64,000 nucleotides of DNA. It comes from Sabellastarte sp. h YS-2021 (taxonomy: Eukaryota; Annelida; Polychaeta; Sabellida; Sabellidae). Shown here piece after piece: positions 29,055-41,870 of the stretch (within the stretch, counting starts at the first letter, position 1; each line of letters begins with the position of its first letter). The stretch covers positions 88,503,052 through 88,567,051 of the forward strand of contig OZ024935.1 of NCBI GenBank assembly GCA_964017235.1, given 5' to 3'. The notes under the pieces are model-generated. The model was not told the origin of the DNA. It ran no database searches and worked only from the letters and a program-made list of their open reading frames with translations. The translations under genes were made by a program, and so were the position numbers.

Positions 29055-30760
29055 ACTAGAGGAATGCTTTTGCTAACAAAAGCGAAGTGTCCCTTAAAGT
29101 TTAAAATGCTTTGTGGTTTTAATAAGCATGCTGTAAAGCTAAGAATGCACAAAGCTGCACTGTATGCTTTCCCAATACCTCTTAATACATTCTGAAGCTA
29201 TAAAAGCAACAATAAAGAAGATATAAGGCATAAACTCCAAAGCAGCTATTTATGACCCCAGTTTGGCCCATAAGGGAGGGCAGGGGGTAAAACTGACCGG
29301 CTATTTAGACTCTCCACATATGCTTTCCCAATACCTCTTAATACATTCTGAGGGTCTAAAAGCAACAATAAAGGAGATATAAGGCAAAACTCCAAAGCAA
29401 CTATTTTATAACCCCAGTTTGACCCATAAAGGGGGGTCGGGGGATAAAACTGACCGGCTATTTAGATTCTCCACATATGCTTTCCCAATACCTCTTAATA
29501 CATTCTGAAGCTATAAAAGCAGCAATAAAGGAGATATAAGGCAAAAAACTCCAAAGCAGCTATTTATGACCCCAGTTTGGCTGAGGTGTATCCTCAAACA
29601 TAGCAAACCTGTAGAAGCAATAACAAAAGAGATCAAGGCAGTTCAGGGTTTCAGAAATGTTGTTTCACCTTGAGTATAAAAATGGTAAAACGTATAAAAA
29701 TCCCTGGAAAGTTCAAACCAGGATAAGTTCCCACATTTTTGAAAAACAGGGGCCCAAGGTCAAATCCGACCACATCAGAAGATTCCTAGCCCATGAATTC
29801 CTATAGGTTGAATTCACATTTCAAACCTCTAGGACCAATAATAAGCGAGTTACAATCACTTTTAAATTTGGCTATCCTCGTTTGATCTCGAAGTAGGGAC
29901 CCAAGGTGAAATCTGACCACATCAGAAGATTCCTAGCCTATGATTTCCTATAGGTTTGTTTCACATTCAAACCTGTTGGACCAATAATATGCGAGTTATA
30001 AGCACTTTTAAGTTTGGCTATCCTCATATGACCTTGAAGGCAGAGGGCCAAGGTCAAATCTGACCACATCAGAAGATTCCCAGCCTATGATTTCATACAG
30101 GTTTGTTTCACATTTCAAACCTGTAGGATCAATAATAAGCGAGTTATAAGCAATTGTAAGTTTGGCTATCCTTGTTTCACCTTGAAGGAGGGGCCCAAGG
30201 TCAAATGTGACCTCATCAGAAGATTCCTAGCCCATGATTACCTATAGGTTGGTTTCACATTTCAAACCTCTAGGATTAATAATAAGCAAGTTATAAGCAC
30301 TTTTAACTTTGGCTATCCTCATTTGACGTCAAAGGAGGGGCCCAAGGTCAAATCTGAACACATCATAAGATTCCTAGCCCATGATTTCCTATAAGTTGGT
30401 TTCACATTTCAAATCTCTAGGACAAATAATAAGTGAGTTATAAGCACTTTTAAATTTGGCTATCCTTGTTTGACCTTGAAGGAGGGGCCCAAGGTCAAAT
30501 CTGATCACATCAGAAGATTCCTAGCCCATGATTTTCTATGGGCTGGTTTCACATTTCAAACCTCTAGGACCAATAATAAGCAAGTTTTCAAGTTACAATT
30601 TATTTACTCAACAGTGGGAACCTTAAAGTAGCTATTACTCAGCTATAGGAGCTATAGGTCTGCAATTTTACCATGTTATAGCTGACCCAAAAGTAGCTGA
30701 ATAACATATTTAAACATAATTCTCTAAATGCTATAGTTTTGAAGTTACAAGTCAAGACTA
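29055..30760 (+). mobile_element. AAGCGTCC-hairpin element, 5' end with mixed repeat arrays
   Basis: It begins ACTAGAGGAATGCTTTTG, forming the stem GCTTTTG/CAAAAGC, followed by an AAGTGTCCC variant of the core word. About 2.5 copies of a ~152-bp unit follow (GACCCCAGTTTG, ACCGGCTATTTAGA, TCTCCACATATGCTTTCCC), then 147-bp monomers at about 29745-30600, then one unit of the 155-bp family to about 30760. No 3' hairpin was found, so the right limit is uncertain. The 150 bases in front (28898-29048) are a diverged copy of the core of the CCTTAAGG family. Confidence 0.55.
29745..30600 (+). repeat. 147-bp satellite array, ~6 copies
   Basis: Six diverged units with CCTCTAGGACCAATAATAAG, GAGTTATAAGCACTTTTAA, TTTGGCTATCCTC, TTGACCTTGAAGGAGGGG and CCCAAGGTCAAATCTGACC. 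Same monomer as the large array at 45.5-49.8 kb, more diverged. Confidence 0.8.
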
Positions 30761-31199
30761 TAAGCCTACAAAAAAGATAGGGTGGCGAGATGCCATACCT
30801 ACCAATCCATGTACTAAATATAAAATAAGTCTGAAACAAACTGTGCCCTACAGCTTGAATACAAACATTTAGAGATTTTTGACTCTCCATAGCCTAATTT
30901 TGACTCCTGGCCTAACAAAACAATAGGTTGGCCAGCGCTCTGCCATAGTAAGCCACTTGTAAGAAATCCCAAAAGAAATGTGGCTTGTAGGTTGAACACA
31001 AGGAAATCTCTGCAGATGCGGACGATGACCGTGCATGATCCATAGTATTCCCACTTTTCGGGGATACAACTACTCAATCATATGTGTAGTTTGAAATTAA
31101 TACCTTTATTAGATAAGTCTGTCAACAAAAATGGTTTTGTTTATGTGTAACGAATGTGACACATCACTGAAGTGTAGTAAACCCATAATATTCCCAGCT

Positions 31200-31898
31200 T
31201 TTTGCAGACATTCCACTGATGCATTTATACTATGAGACAAAACTTGATCCATTTTAAAATTTGTTGTTGTTGTTTTGTAAAATGAGGATAAAATGTTTTT
31301 ACAGACATGTTGCCATGGCCATAAACATTCTCTACAAATTTTGTGAAGATATCTTCATGAATGAAAGAGATATAAAGGCTGACATAAAAATGTGACAAAC
31401 ATACACATGCATGGAAGGCAATTCATAATCTCCCAACCCCGCCTTTGGCCGGTGGAAGATAAAAATGCAACTGTAGTAACATCGGTTTAATAATGCCCCT
31501 TTTTTGATTGAGAAATTTTGACCCAAAAATATTCAAAGTGTTGCCATGGCAACAGCTATTGTCAGATACTTTTCAAAACCTAATCAACTCTAGATCCTTT
31601 TTGGTTAAACATATCCTGAAAATTTGGTGAAAATTCATGCCTTGATTTAGGCTGTGGAACTCTCACAAACTTGAAAACCTAAAAATATTCAGTGTTGCCA
31701 TGGCAAAAGTTACTGCCAGATACTGCCAAATCTTAACCAGCTCTAGATCCTCTTGGTGTAAACATATCCTGGAATTTGGTAAAAATCTGTCCATAGGTTT
31801 AGACTGTGGAACACCCACAAGCTTTGTGCCTGCTGTTGCTAACACCCGGACAGTGCAGGGGACGACCATAATCCCAGCCTTTATAATGAGCTGGGGTT
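31200..31898 (+). mobile_element. pearl-type element with GTTGCCATGGCAAC repeats and AATCCCAGC hairpin
   Basis: The unit around the palindrome GTTGCCATGGCAAC appears at about 31309, 31540 and 31694 with TCAACTCTAGATCC and AACATATCCTG words. The 3' end is the hairpin AATCCCAGC...GCTGGGGTT (31870-31898) with an 11-base loop. The left limit is approximate and no gene is present. Confidence 0.5.
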
Positions 31899-32078
31899 AA
31901 AAATGTGAATTAATAACCAATTTTTTTATACAGGGACAGCATTCCACATACCAATCTCCACAGCTACCAAGACATCAACCTTGGATACACAGCAGGATAT
32001 TTACAGAGAATTCTGAACCATAATAAAATTGTTCCAACCCTTTTAAAATGGCAATGTTTGCCATGAGACCTTTGTTTT

Positions 32079-33589
32079 TTAATAATTATCATCACTATTC
32101 ATCTTCAATACAGCAAGTCGGATTTTTCCCTTCATATCACCACAATAGTTCCTAATTATTTTCATGATAATGTTTGCGTTTTCCATTGTCCGGCCACTGC
32201 AGAACAAATGAGCTCCGTACCAATGGATGTCCCCGTCACGATCAGTCTCAGAATGCCACTGAGGGTCAAATATTAATACTTTCTGTCCATCCTCAGTGGT
32301 TATCATGCTTAGTACCTTATAGTGCTCCATTCTGTAAAATAGTACAATTTGATCTTGTTCCAAGTTCATTATGTGATGCAGCATGGTCTCAGTCACCATG
32401 GCGTCTATAGAAACTTCATCCACCATCTTGAGATGAAGGTCACTGCATAACAGCAAAGTCTGCTTTGGCTCAAGGTGTGTTGTCTTCTGGTCAAAGTTCA
32501 CTTTGCATATCTGTGTGCCTTCTATGATGGATTTCTTTATTTGGCTGAACAACTCATCTGTCACCAGATGACTATAGAGCTGACAAGGTGAGACCTTATA
32601 CTTGTTTGCAAATAATAAGGCAGCAAGGCTGCAGGAGCTGCAGTAAGGGCGTCCTCTATCCGACATAGCAGAATTGGAGATGGTCATATGGAAGCGGTAT
32701 ATAAGACCTTTGTTCTGTGACCTGGAGTCAGTGGTCACAATATCAACCATACGAGTCTCATCTGCATTGAATACAACATCTGTCGGAGGTTGTCTGTGAA
32801 AAGAAAAATAACAAGTACTTGAATGGTACCGTGTACATTCTGCTTTGATTTCACCATCTTTGCTATCTAGAAAGAAGTTTGTCAGTGCTTAAGACATTGA
32901 TGGTGCCTTCCCATCCAACCTCTTAGATTCTGGGTTAAATTGCCAGTGAAGCCTGAAGTGAAAAGTTAGTTATTGCTTGTCAGTGCAGAATTTTCACTAA
33001 CTAGTTTCCCCGTAAATTACCAACTTGACACATACCTATATTTATACCATAAAGTATTGATTCGAATTTGTAATCTTGACAATACAAATCTGTTACAAAC
33101 TCAGCCCTTTGGTGTCTGACAAACTTAGCCCTATAATACCATTAAGACAGCAAACTGGGTCACTTGTACCATGACATTACTCCCCCCTCTCCTTGAAGAG
33201 ATATTTATTTATTTATATAATAATAAATTACTTTAAATTTTAAACTTATATTTCTTCAGTTTATTTATTTATATAGATTTTTATTTATGTAGATAGAAAA
33301 CCAGCAAACCAATCTGCTTCAAAATATCCGAGATGTACATGTCATTTAGATTAATCGAATGAAGAAGTTTGCGAGCTGGCAGGGTTAATTGTCTATTTTT
33401 GAAGAAATCTTACTCGAACTTGTGCATCAATGGAAACTCTGTTAGTTGTATTTACCTTTCATATTGTATAGTTGTCTCAGCATCTGTGAATGTAGGGTTA
33501 TAGCTCCAGGCATTTTCTCCAGGTGGCACAGATGTAGCTGCTTTCTCAGCCACACAAGTAGCACAGGTATTCTCTTTGCAGGCACACTG
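32079..33589 (-). CDS. 3' part of an unrecognised spliced gene (two exons)
   Basis: The terminal exon runs 32793-32079. It is preceded by a good acceptor (pyrimidine tract then CACAG). The upstream exon runs from about 33589 to 33456, with donor AAAG|GTAAAT and an in-frame stop immediately beyond it if unspliced. The two exons join in the same phase, reading ...IQYER then QPPTDVVFNADETR..., and both are open. The first exon is cysteine-rich (CACKENTCATC). The second contains RPYCSSCSLAALLFANKYK, then FYRMEHYKVLSM, then KVLIFDPQWHSETD. A Cys, then His, then Asp order is compatible with a papain-fold protease or deubiquitinase-like domain, but this is only a guess. A hairpin element inserted at 33649 separates these exons from any further upstream ones. 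It could be a host gene or a gene of a large transposon. Confidence 0.6.
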
Positions 33590-33648
33590 CTAAACACATC
33601 ATGTACCACATTATTAATGAATATGTGGACACAGATAAGAGCTATAAA

Positions 33649-34480
33649 ACTAGAGGAATGCTTTTGCTAACAAAAGCGAAGCGTCCCTTAAAGTTTAAAA
33701 TGCTTTGTGGTTTTAATAAGCATGTTGTAAAGCTAAGAATGCACAAAGCTGCACCGTATGCTTTCCCAGTACCTCTTAATACATTCTGAAGCTATAAAAG
33801 CAACAATAAAGGAGATATAAGGCAAAAACTCAAAAGTAGCTATTTATGACCCCAGTTTGGCACATAAGGGAGGGTTGGGGGGTAAAACTGACCGGCTATT
33901 TAGACTCTCCACATATGCTTTCCCAATACCTCTTAATACATTCTGAAGGTCTAAAAGCAACAATAAAGGAGATATAAGGCAAAACTCCAAAGCAACTATT
34001 TTATGACCCCAGTTTGACCCATAAAGGGGGGTCGGGGGATAAAACTGACCGGCTATTTAGATTCTCCACATATGCTTTCCCAATACCTCTTAATACATTC
34101 TGAAGCTATAAAAGCAACAATAAAGGAGATATAAGGCAAAAACTCAAAAGCAGCTATTTATGACCCCAGTTTGGCCCATAAGGGGGGGTCGGGGGGTAAA
34201 ACTGACCGGCTATTTAGACTCTCCACATATGCTTTCCCAATACCTCTTAATATATTCTGAAGCTATAAAAGCAACAATAAAGGAGATAAAGGCAAAAACT
34301 CAAAATTGGCTATTTTATGACCCCAATTTGACCCATAAGGGGGGGGGGGGGGGGTCGGGGGGTAAAACTGACCGGCTATTTAGACTCTCCACATATGGTT
34401 TACTATTACCTCCCAGTACATTTTATAGCTCTAAATGCAATATTTAAGAAGATAATAGGGGGGTGGGCCTAAATTTAAGG
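33649..34480 (+). mobile_element. AAGCGTCC-hairpin element, 5' end plus ~158-bp repeats
   Basis: Starts ACTAGAGGAATGCTTTTG with the GCTTTTG/CAAAAGC stem and GAAGCGTCCCTTAAAG. It is nearly the same as the 29055 copy for ~170 bases. From about 33760 there are 4-5 units of ~158 bp (CTATAAAAGCAACAATAAAG, GACCCCAGTTTG, GGGGTCGGGGGGTAAAACTG, GGCTATTTAGACTCTCCAC). One unit contains a run of 16 G (34339-34354). No 3' hairpin before the next element. Confidence 0.6.
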
Positions 34481-34727
34481 CTTTCAGATTGGAAGGTGTC
34501 AGAAAATCACTCATAAATGCGACATTTTTCAAGGGATTGCTCCCAAAATCTAATCAGCTCGCGTTTTCGATAGTATGAACAGGTGTGTCAAACTAGATTG
34601 GGCCAACTCGGCGCCAACATATCCCCAGACAGGTCATCACTCACGCCACAGGTTTTGATCGGGAATTTTTTAAAACATAATTACCCATTATTATATGAAC
34701 TTCAGCACATCAATCTACTCTGTTTAT

Positions 34728-37700
34728 ATCTTCCAAGGAAGATGGTGTATCCCCAGACGCCGAATACATAACTCAAATTATATTTTCAATCTTCCTGCAA
34801 TGATAACTGTAAACCTATTTTCAAAGTATTTAAATGATTGATGATTGAATGTCCATTCTAAAATAATAATCCCAAAAGAGCATATCTGTTTCTATATTTG
34901 TTGACAAATAAAATATTATTTTTAACTCAACTCATCATACTTTTCAATCTTCCTTCAAAGTATTTAAATGATTGATGATTCAATGTCCATTCTAAAATTC
35001 ATAATCCCAAAAGCGCATATCTGTTTCTATATTTGTTCACAAATAAAATATTATTTAAAAAAAAATTATTTATATTATTATTTTATTATATTATTTTTAG
35101 AATTTGCAAATTGTTTTCAGTTATTCATTTCCTCTATACCTATATATGTGGTCCATATATATGCAACCTAAATATGTGACACAATCTCAGTTCTGACTCC
35201 CCTTTGTGTTATATGTAATGAAGCCCACCACCTCCCACCCCCACCCCTCTCCCCTTCTCCACACCTCTCTCACTATTACACAAGATCTGCAACCCCATTG
35301 AGTTCTTTGTTTCTCATCTGATATCATTAAATACCTTTGTTTATTTAGTGTCACTCAATATAGCTGGAGGTCCCAGAGGTGGGTGGGGGGAATCCGGGTG
35401 GGGGATGCATAAATGGTAAACAAACAATCTATATAAAAGGGGTACTCAAATACAAAAAGAATTGAGAATTTTAAGTATGTGATTATCAACTGAAATGAGT
35501 TCATAACTGTAGGAGCTGTGTCAAAATTAACTGAGGCAAGTTGAATAAAACTGGGCTAGTTGAGGGTTAAAAATCCCCTAGTTTTACTACATAAGGATAT
35601 AATTTCATTAATATTGGGACTTAAAGCTCACTTAAAGTGTCCATTTTGTCTACTTGAATATGTTTAACCAGTTTCATTTTAAAAAGTTAAAAACTCAGCA
35701 AGCAGAGGTATAACACACAAAAATAAGTTCTTAAAAGACTAAGATAGCCATAACATTATTAATATTCAAAATTTAAATAGACAGGCATTTCCTTTTAAAA
35801 ATTCAAAGATTTCAGCTCTATAACCCACATAGTTTGACAGTTACTGGGCTTTAAAGTGGCATAATGTCCATAAATTGGGTTTCTGTGGGCATTTTACAAT
35901 TGTTAAAGAGACCTTAGCAATTAAACAACAGATCTGAAACTTTTTTGGGGACATACATAACAAACAAAAATTATATATAATACAGTTTAAGACTTGTCAC
36001 ACTAAGCATTTCCAAATAACAGGGCAAAATACGGAAAAAATGTCCAAAAAGGCACTTGGGCGAGTGTCTATGGCCCTCATACACAGGTTAAATGTCTACT
36101 AAAAACCTTGATTTTCGGCATATGTAAAAAGGACATAATAATGCATTCCCAGATGGGATTTCAGCTCCATCAATCACATAGTTTAACAGTCACAGGGCTT
36201 AAAGGTGGTAAAAAGTCCAAATATTGGGTCTCTGTGGGCCTTTTAGAGATCTCGATGTGGCTTTCAAATTAAAGCTTCAGACTTAAAATTTGTTACATAC
36301 TAAGATTACACATAGAATATGTATCTAATAAAGTTTGAAACTTCTCAGACTTACCATTTCCAAGTTACAGAGCAAAATATGTGAAAAATGTCTTAAAAGG
36401 GTCACTCAGGTGGGTGTTTAAGGTCCTCATACACAGGTTAAATGTCTACTTGAAGCCTTGATTTTTGGCACATGTAAAAAGAACATAATAATGTATTCCC
36501 AGATGAGATTTCAGCTCTATCAGTCACATAGTTTAACAGTCACAGGCCTTAAAATTGGCAAAAAGTCCAAATACTGGGTCTTTATGGGGCCTTCTAGAGA
36601 CCTAAATGTGGCCTTCAAATTAAAGCCTCAGACTTAAAATTTGTCACATACTAAGATTACACATAGAATATGCATCTAATACAGTTTGAAACTTCTTAGA
36701 CTTACCATTTCCAAGTTACAGGGCAAAATATGTGAAAAATGTCTAAAAATGGTCACTCGGGTGGGGATTTATGGTCCTCATACACAGGTAAAATGTCTTC
36801 TTAACGCCTTAATTTTTGGCACATATATAAATAACATACTAATATCTTCCCAGATAGGATTTGAGCTCTATCAGTCACATAGTTTGACAGTCACAGGGCT
36901 TAAAAGTAGCAAAAAGTCCAAATATTGGGTCTTTGGGAGCCTTTTAGAGACCTCAATTTGACCTTCAAAATTAAAGCTTCAGACTTAAAATCTGTTACAT
37001 ACTAAGATTACACACAGAATATATATCTAATACAGTTTGAAACTTCTCAGACTTACCATTTCCAAGTTACAGGGAAAAAGATGTGAAAAATGTCTTATAA
37101 GGGTCACTCGGGTGGGTGTTTATGGTCCTGATACACAGGTTAACTGTCTATTAAAGGCCTAAATGTTGGGGCACATATAAGAAAACACATAGATATATTC
37201 CCAGATGATATTTAACTTAGATGAGAGACATAGTTTGAAAGCTACAGTGCTTGAAAGTGGCAAAAAGTGCATAAATTGGGTCTCTGTGGGCACTTTTGAG
37301 ACCTTAAGTTGACCCCTTTGGGTAAACCTACAGCCCTAAAATTTTCTACAGACAAGGATTACATATCAAAGTTATACCTAGCGCAGTTTGAGACTCATCA
37401 GAATTACCACTTCCAAATTATAGGGCAAAATATGTGAAAAGTATAGCAAAAAATCCCCAAGTGGGGGTATTTATGGGCCTCAAACACAATTTTCTCCTCA
37501 ACTTAAAGTCGTGATTTTCGGCACATGTACTAAGAACATATTAATGTGTTGTCAGGTAAAATTTCAGCCAGCTGAGCATCATAGTTTGTGACCTACAGGG
37601 CTCTAAGTGGCCAAAAGTCCAATTTCTGACCATAAGGTGGCCATAAGTTCTTTTTTACTGGGAGTTTAAGGTCACCTTAAAATAGGGATCTTCCTTTGGG

Positions 37701-37843
37701 CACCCTTAACATGTGTACCAAGTTTGAAAAAAAAATATTAATTTGTTTTTGAGTTATCGCGTCCACAAGGAAATTTCTACGGCGGCGGCGGCGCGACGGA
37801 CCTGAATCCAATATATCCCCGACTTTCGTCTGGGGATATAATT
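34728..37843 (+). mobile_element. TATCCCC-hairpin element with 351-bp tandem repeats
   Basis: The 5' end is the perfect palindrome ATCTTCCAAGGAAGAT (34728-34743), followed five bases later by TATCCCCAGAC (34748-34758). The interior has 5-6 units of 351 bp. Near the 3' end is a CGG-rich block (37782-37800) and then the hairpin TATATCCCC...GGGGATATA with GAC/GTC inside (37812-37840), which contains the same core as the 5' end. A second copy in opposite orientation begins at 63870. No protein gene. A nearby TATCCCCAGAC at 34619 could be an alternative 5' end. Confidence 0.6.
35640..37650 (+). repeat. 351-bp tandem repeat, ~5.7 copies
   Basis: The word GTTTAACAGTCACAGGGCTT or close variants recurs at about 35832, 36181, 36531, 36882, 37233 and 37584 (spacings 349-351). 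Each unit has CTTACCATTTCCAAGTTACAG, AAAATGTGTGAAAAATGTC-type and CATACACAGGTTAAATGTCT words. The outer units are the most diverged. Confidence 0.85.
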
Positions 37844-37885
37844 ATAAGGCTCTGTAGCAAGTAGTTTTTCCTGAACTGTGATGAC

Positions 37886-37914
37886 GGGGGGGGGGGGGGG
37901 GGGGGGGGGGGGGG
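37886..37914 (+). repeat. G homopolymer, 29 bases
   Basis: An uninterrupted run of 29 G, immediately before a truncated element end. It should form G-quadruplexes in single-stranded DNA and its length is probably unreliable in sequencing. Confidence 0.85.
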
Positions 37915-37927
37915 TGTACTTCAAACA

Positions 37928-39098
37928 AGAGGAGAGTGTCAGCTGGCTGAGTGTTTTTGATTTGTGAAGGTGATTAGAGGACAGAATAATTATCAGGAAA
38001 AGGGCTGTACAGAAATACAGTAAATGGTAACTGAACAGCAAGTTCGAAAGAAATTCCGAAGCTGACAGAAGAAAAGGATAAAAAAGTTGTGCCCTGTAAA
38101 TGGTATTATGAAGGAAAATAACAAGGTAATTGTTTAAGTGTAAAAAATAGGTTAAAACATATTTAAAGAAATACTACAAATGCAATATCCTCGTTCGACC
38201 TTGAAGAAGGGGTCCAAGGTCAAATCTAACCACACAAATACATTCCCAGCCCATGATTTCCTATGGTTTACCATTCCAAACCTCTAGGACCAATTATAAA
38301 TGAGTTATAAGCACTTTTAAGCTTGGCTGTCCTCATTTGACCTTGAAGGAGGGGTCCAAAGGTCAAATCTGACCATACCAAAAGATTCCGAGCCAATGAT
38401 TTCCTATGGGATGGTTTACCATCCCAAATCTCTGTCACCAATAATAAACGAGTTGTAGGCACTTTCAATTTTCGCTATCCTCATTTGACCTTGAAGGAGG
38501 GTTCCAAGGTCAAATCGGACCATATCAACAGATTCACAGCCCATGATTTCCTGTCTGTTTACCATCCCAAACCTCTGGGACCAATAATAAGCGAGTTATA
38601 AGCCCTTTCAAGTTTGGCTATCCTTGTTTGACCTTGAAGGAGGGGTCATTGAAGGTCAAATCTGACCACACCAAAAGATTCCCACCCCATGATTTCCTAC
38701 AGGTTGGTTTATCATCCCAAACCTCTAGGATCAATAATAAGGGAGATATAAGCACTTTTCATGACTGACAAAAAACACCTGTGGCGGCCATCTTGTTTCT
38801 CAAAATGAGGCCAAAAATATTCCCAGACAACATTTTATGGTTATTAATATATACTGCAAACTTAAGAAAGCTAGCTATAATATTTTTTTTCATCAGAGCA
38901 GTAATGGTGAAATCTCTCTCTACACACTGCGGCTATCCAGTGGATACAATGATTTACTCAACAGTGAGAACCTGAAAGTAGCTATTGCTCAGCTATACCA
39001 TGACATAGAGGTCTGCAATTTCACTATGTTATAGCTGACCAAAAATTCTGTGAATAACATATTTAACAAATTACTCTAAATGTAATAGTTTTCAAGTT
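37928..39098 (+). mobile_element. GTCAGCTGAC-family element, incomplete copy
   Basis: From GAGGAGAGTGTCAGCTGGCT it matches 54585-54900 closely, but the 5' hairpin has been lost. About four 147-bp monomers follow (38190-38760), then one unit of the 155-bp family (38930-39095). The 3' hairpin of the family is absent, so this copy is truncated where the DIRS remnant begins. Confidence 0.55.
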
Positions 39099-39104
39099 AC
39101 AACT

Positions 39105-40760
39105 TATACTAGCACGTCTAGAAGCTATGCAAGGTCTATCAACTGTCTTATTAATGAACAGAAGAACCTCATAGATAAGTCTTCTGCTTCATTGTTATTA
39201 AATACAGATGTAAAGACGGCAGAAACTGCAATTCTTCAAGATCTGCCTCTTCACAGTATAACCACAGATCTCTTCCTTGAGCCAGTAGAGTGGTCAGAAT
39301 AAGATCTTCATCTCACAAAAGGGAAGTACCTCTGTCTCCTCTAGTGAGGTAAATATGGCAGAGGCAACCCCTGTAACAGAAGAATCCACCATGTACAGAA
39401 ATTCTTCTCATCAGATAGTTTCAGATAATTTGCCAGAAATTTTTCAGAAGCATTTGTTCAATCTACCTTGTCTTCCATGCAGTTTAAAACACAGCATATT
39501 CAAATGCTGAGGTAGGCCATCTTCTGATCATAATTCTCGACAAGTAATCCTCAACTGGGAAGAAATACTGCAGCGTTTTGGATCAAGTGGACTAACACTT
39601 CTTTAAGGCATTGTACTGCTCAGCTACATTCAAACAAACCCAATTTCTTTCTTCTCATTTATTGGGAAGTCTTAGAAATTATAGAAGAGGCATCAATGAC
39701 AAGTATTTGCAACATGAACTGGCTAGTTGTGATACCATACATTTTCCATGTTTTCCTGCTTCTATCTAACATGACAGAGATTTGCAGGAATTTTCAGTTA
39801 TAGAATTTATGACCACAGCTACTCTAATATGGCAAGTTCTTTTGTGGTAAAACAGACAAGAATTAACAGAATGCATCACAATCCATCAGAGGTCTAGGGT
39901 TGCTGTTGGAAGTGACAACCCAGGTATAAAAGAAATGATGGCTGGAGGTTGTCTGCTGTTTTAATGCAACAGCTAATTGAAAAACGAATGTCATTTCGAA
40001 GTTGTGCACATTCTGCAATTCGGTTTAACACTGAAACCACCTTATCGAATTGTCGAGAATTCCCACAATTCATAGCATATATATTTTGAAAGAAGAAACC
40101 ACAACCTCAATTGATACGTGGGTATTTTATGCTTCTATACGTTTATAAGCTCAATGAATGTGTACAAGGCTACAGTTTTATAGTACTTTGGTCACCTGTG
40201 ATGGTACTGTATTAGTTAAAACATCACACGATCCCAGCTTTGAGGATGGAAACCGCAAGGTAATCAGTACTCCATTTGTGAAGGTGGATAGGTAGTCACG
40301 TTACATCTATCAGACGCGTTCTTCCTCAATCCCAGGTACAACTAAATGTGATTCTTCATTGTTTCTTTGCTGGTGAAAGAATGCACCTTGTCATAGGTCG
40401 TTCTTTTCAGTTCTCAGCCCTACCCTTTGGTATAGCGACGGCTCCACTCGAATTTGTCCGTGTAGCACCTCTTTCATCAGTAGTGACACCACTGGTTATA
40501 TACTGCCGCCTACACCACATATTTGCTTGTAGAAATCGAAGCAATTAGTGGCCTGTGTACAGAAACTACATTGGGTGATAAGATTTTGAAGTCAGAACTC
40601 ATCCCAACAAAACACTTCCACTTCTTTGGTTACAAATTCAATCATGGCAAGGGTGAAGTGTCCCCATAGAAGAAAGTGGGTTGAGAAGTTTATGGATGGT
40701 GTACATGCAAGTTTATCAACCATTCCAGAATTCTAATGTCATTTCTAGTATTTTAGAACC
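39105..40760 (+). pseudogene. decayed DIRS-type retrotransposon (RT region)
   Basis: Conceptual translation shows GRSFQFSALPFGIATAP near 40.41 kb, the DIRS/Ngaro RT box with LPFG, and near 40.6 kb ELIPTKHFHFFGYKFNHG, which matches the thumb-side word of DIRS RTs. Upstream (39.1-40.3 kb) the sequence looks like decayed gag/pol with no continuous frame. Many stops. It is a different copy from the element at 44.6-61.6 kb. Confidence 0.65.
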
Positions 40761-41680
40761 TATAAATATTAACAATCTTTATACATTCAGATATGTTGTT
40801 CACACTTTTGAAAATATATCTGTTTTTTGGTGTAAAATCACAGAGGTCTTACCAGGATATCCCTCCATACAGAAGATATGTCTGTGAACGGTAAGGAATA
40901 CATTTGGGCAGACCCATTCATTAGTTAAGTGTCTGATGGTCTTGTATCTAAGGGTTCTTTGTAAGCCTACAACAATTTTCTGAGGGCTCACCACATTTAG
41001 GGCTGTCAAAATGTGATATCAGATACCTTTTGATGCAGGGATAAGTCATTCAAACAGAATGTCATTCATCCCATAGTTTTCAAATGACTTGCCAAATTTG
41101 GCACACTGCAATGTTAGATAGGTTTGTAGCAAAGATGAAGAACAAACTATCTATTTATTTCACCAGTTTAATGCAATGAAGTGCAATGACAGTACATGTA
41201 TTGAACATCCTGTGTGGGGCACTATTTGGTTATGCCTACTGCTGAATATTTCCCATTTCAAAAATGGTACAAAAATGAGAATTATACTTCTTAAATGATA
41301 GTAGGGGTCCCAGGGTGACTTAGGGATGTGTTGGGTTTGGGATATGTTGGACTTGATTCTCAGAACCACTATTGCCCTACATCATGGAGGAATCTCTTTA
41401 AACAGCTATTCTGTCAGAGATTCCCCTGCCTTTTCTCATACTCCATGGTATGATTAAAAAAACAAAAAACAGTGTCTCTCAGAAGCTGAGACACTTCAGA
41501 AGCTTTTTTTAAAAGTCTACAGAGCAAGGTAGTTCTTTTTGAATCTGATGCAAGGAGATTCAGGTGGACTTTCAACAGCCTTCTCTCTCCTCAATAGCAG
41601 ATTTTTGACCCATTGATTCACTGGTAAAATCTGATTTCTACCACATTTGCAGGATACAGGGTTGCTATTGCAAATCATTT

Positions 41681-41870
41681 GGGTTCACTATTGAAATCAT
41701 TCATAGTTATGAACTCAACAGACTGATACATGGTTTTTTCATTTGGGTTCACTATGGAAATAATTCATAGTTATGAACTCAATAGACTGATAGATGGGTT
41801 TCATTTGAGTTCACTATTGAAATCATTCATAGTTGTGGACTAAATGGATTGATAGAGGTTTTTCATAGGA
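41681..41870 (+). repeat. ~63-bp tandem repeat, 3 copies
   Basis: Three units starting GGGTTCACTATTGAAATCAT at about 41681, 41745 and 41807, each with TTCATAGTTATGAACTCAA and ACTGATA words. The flanks (40.8-42.5 kb) hold no recognised gene. Confidence 0.75.
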
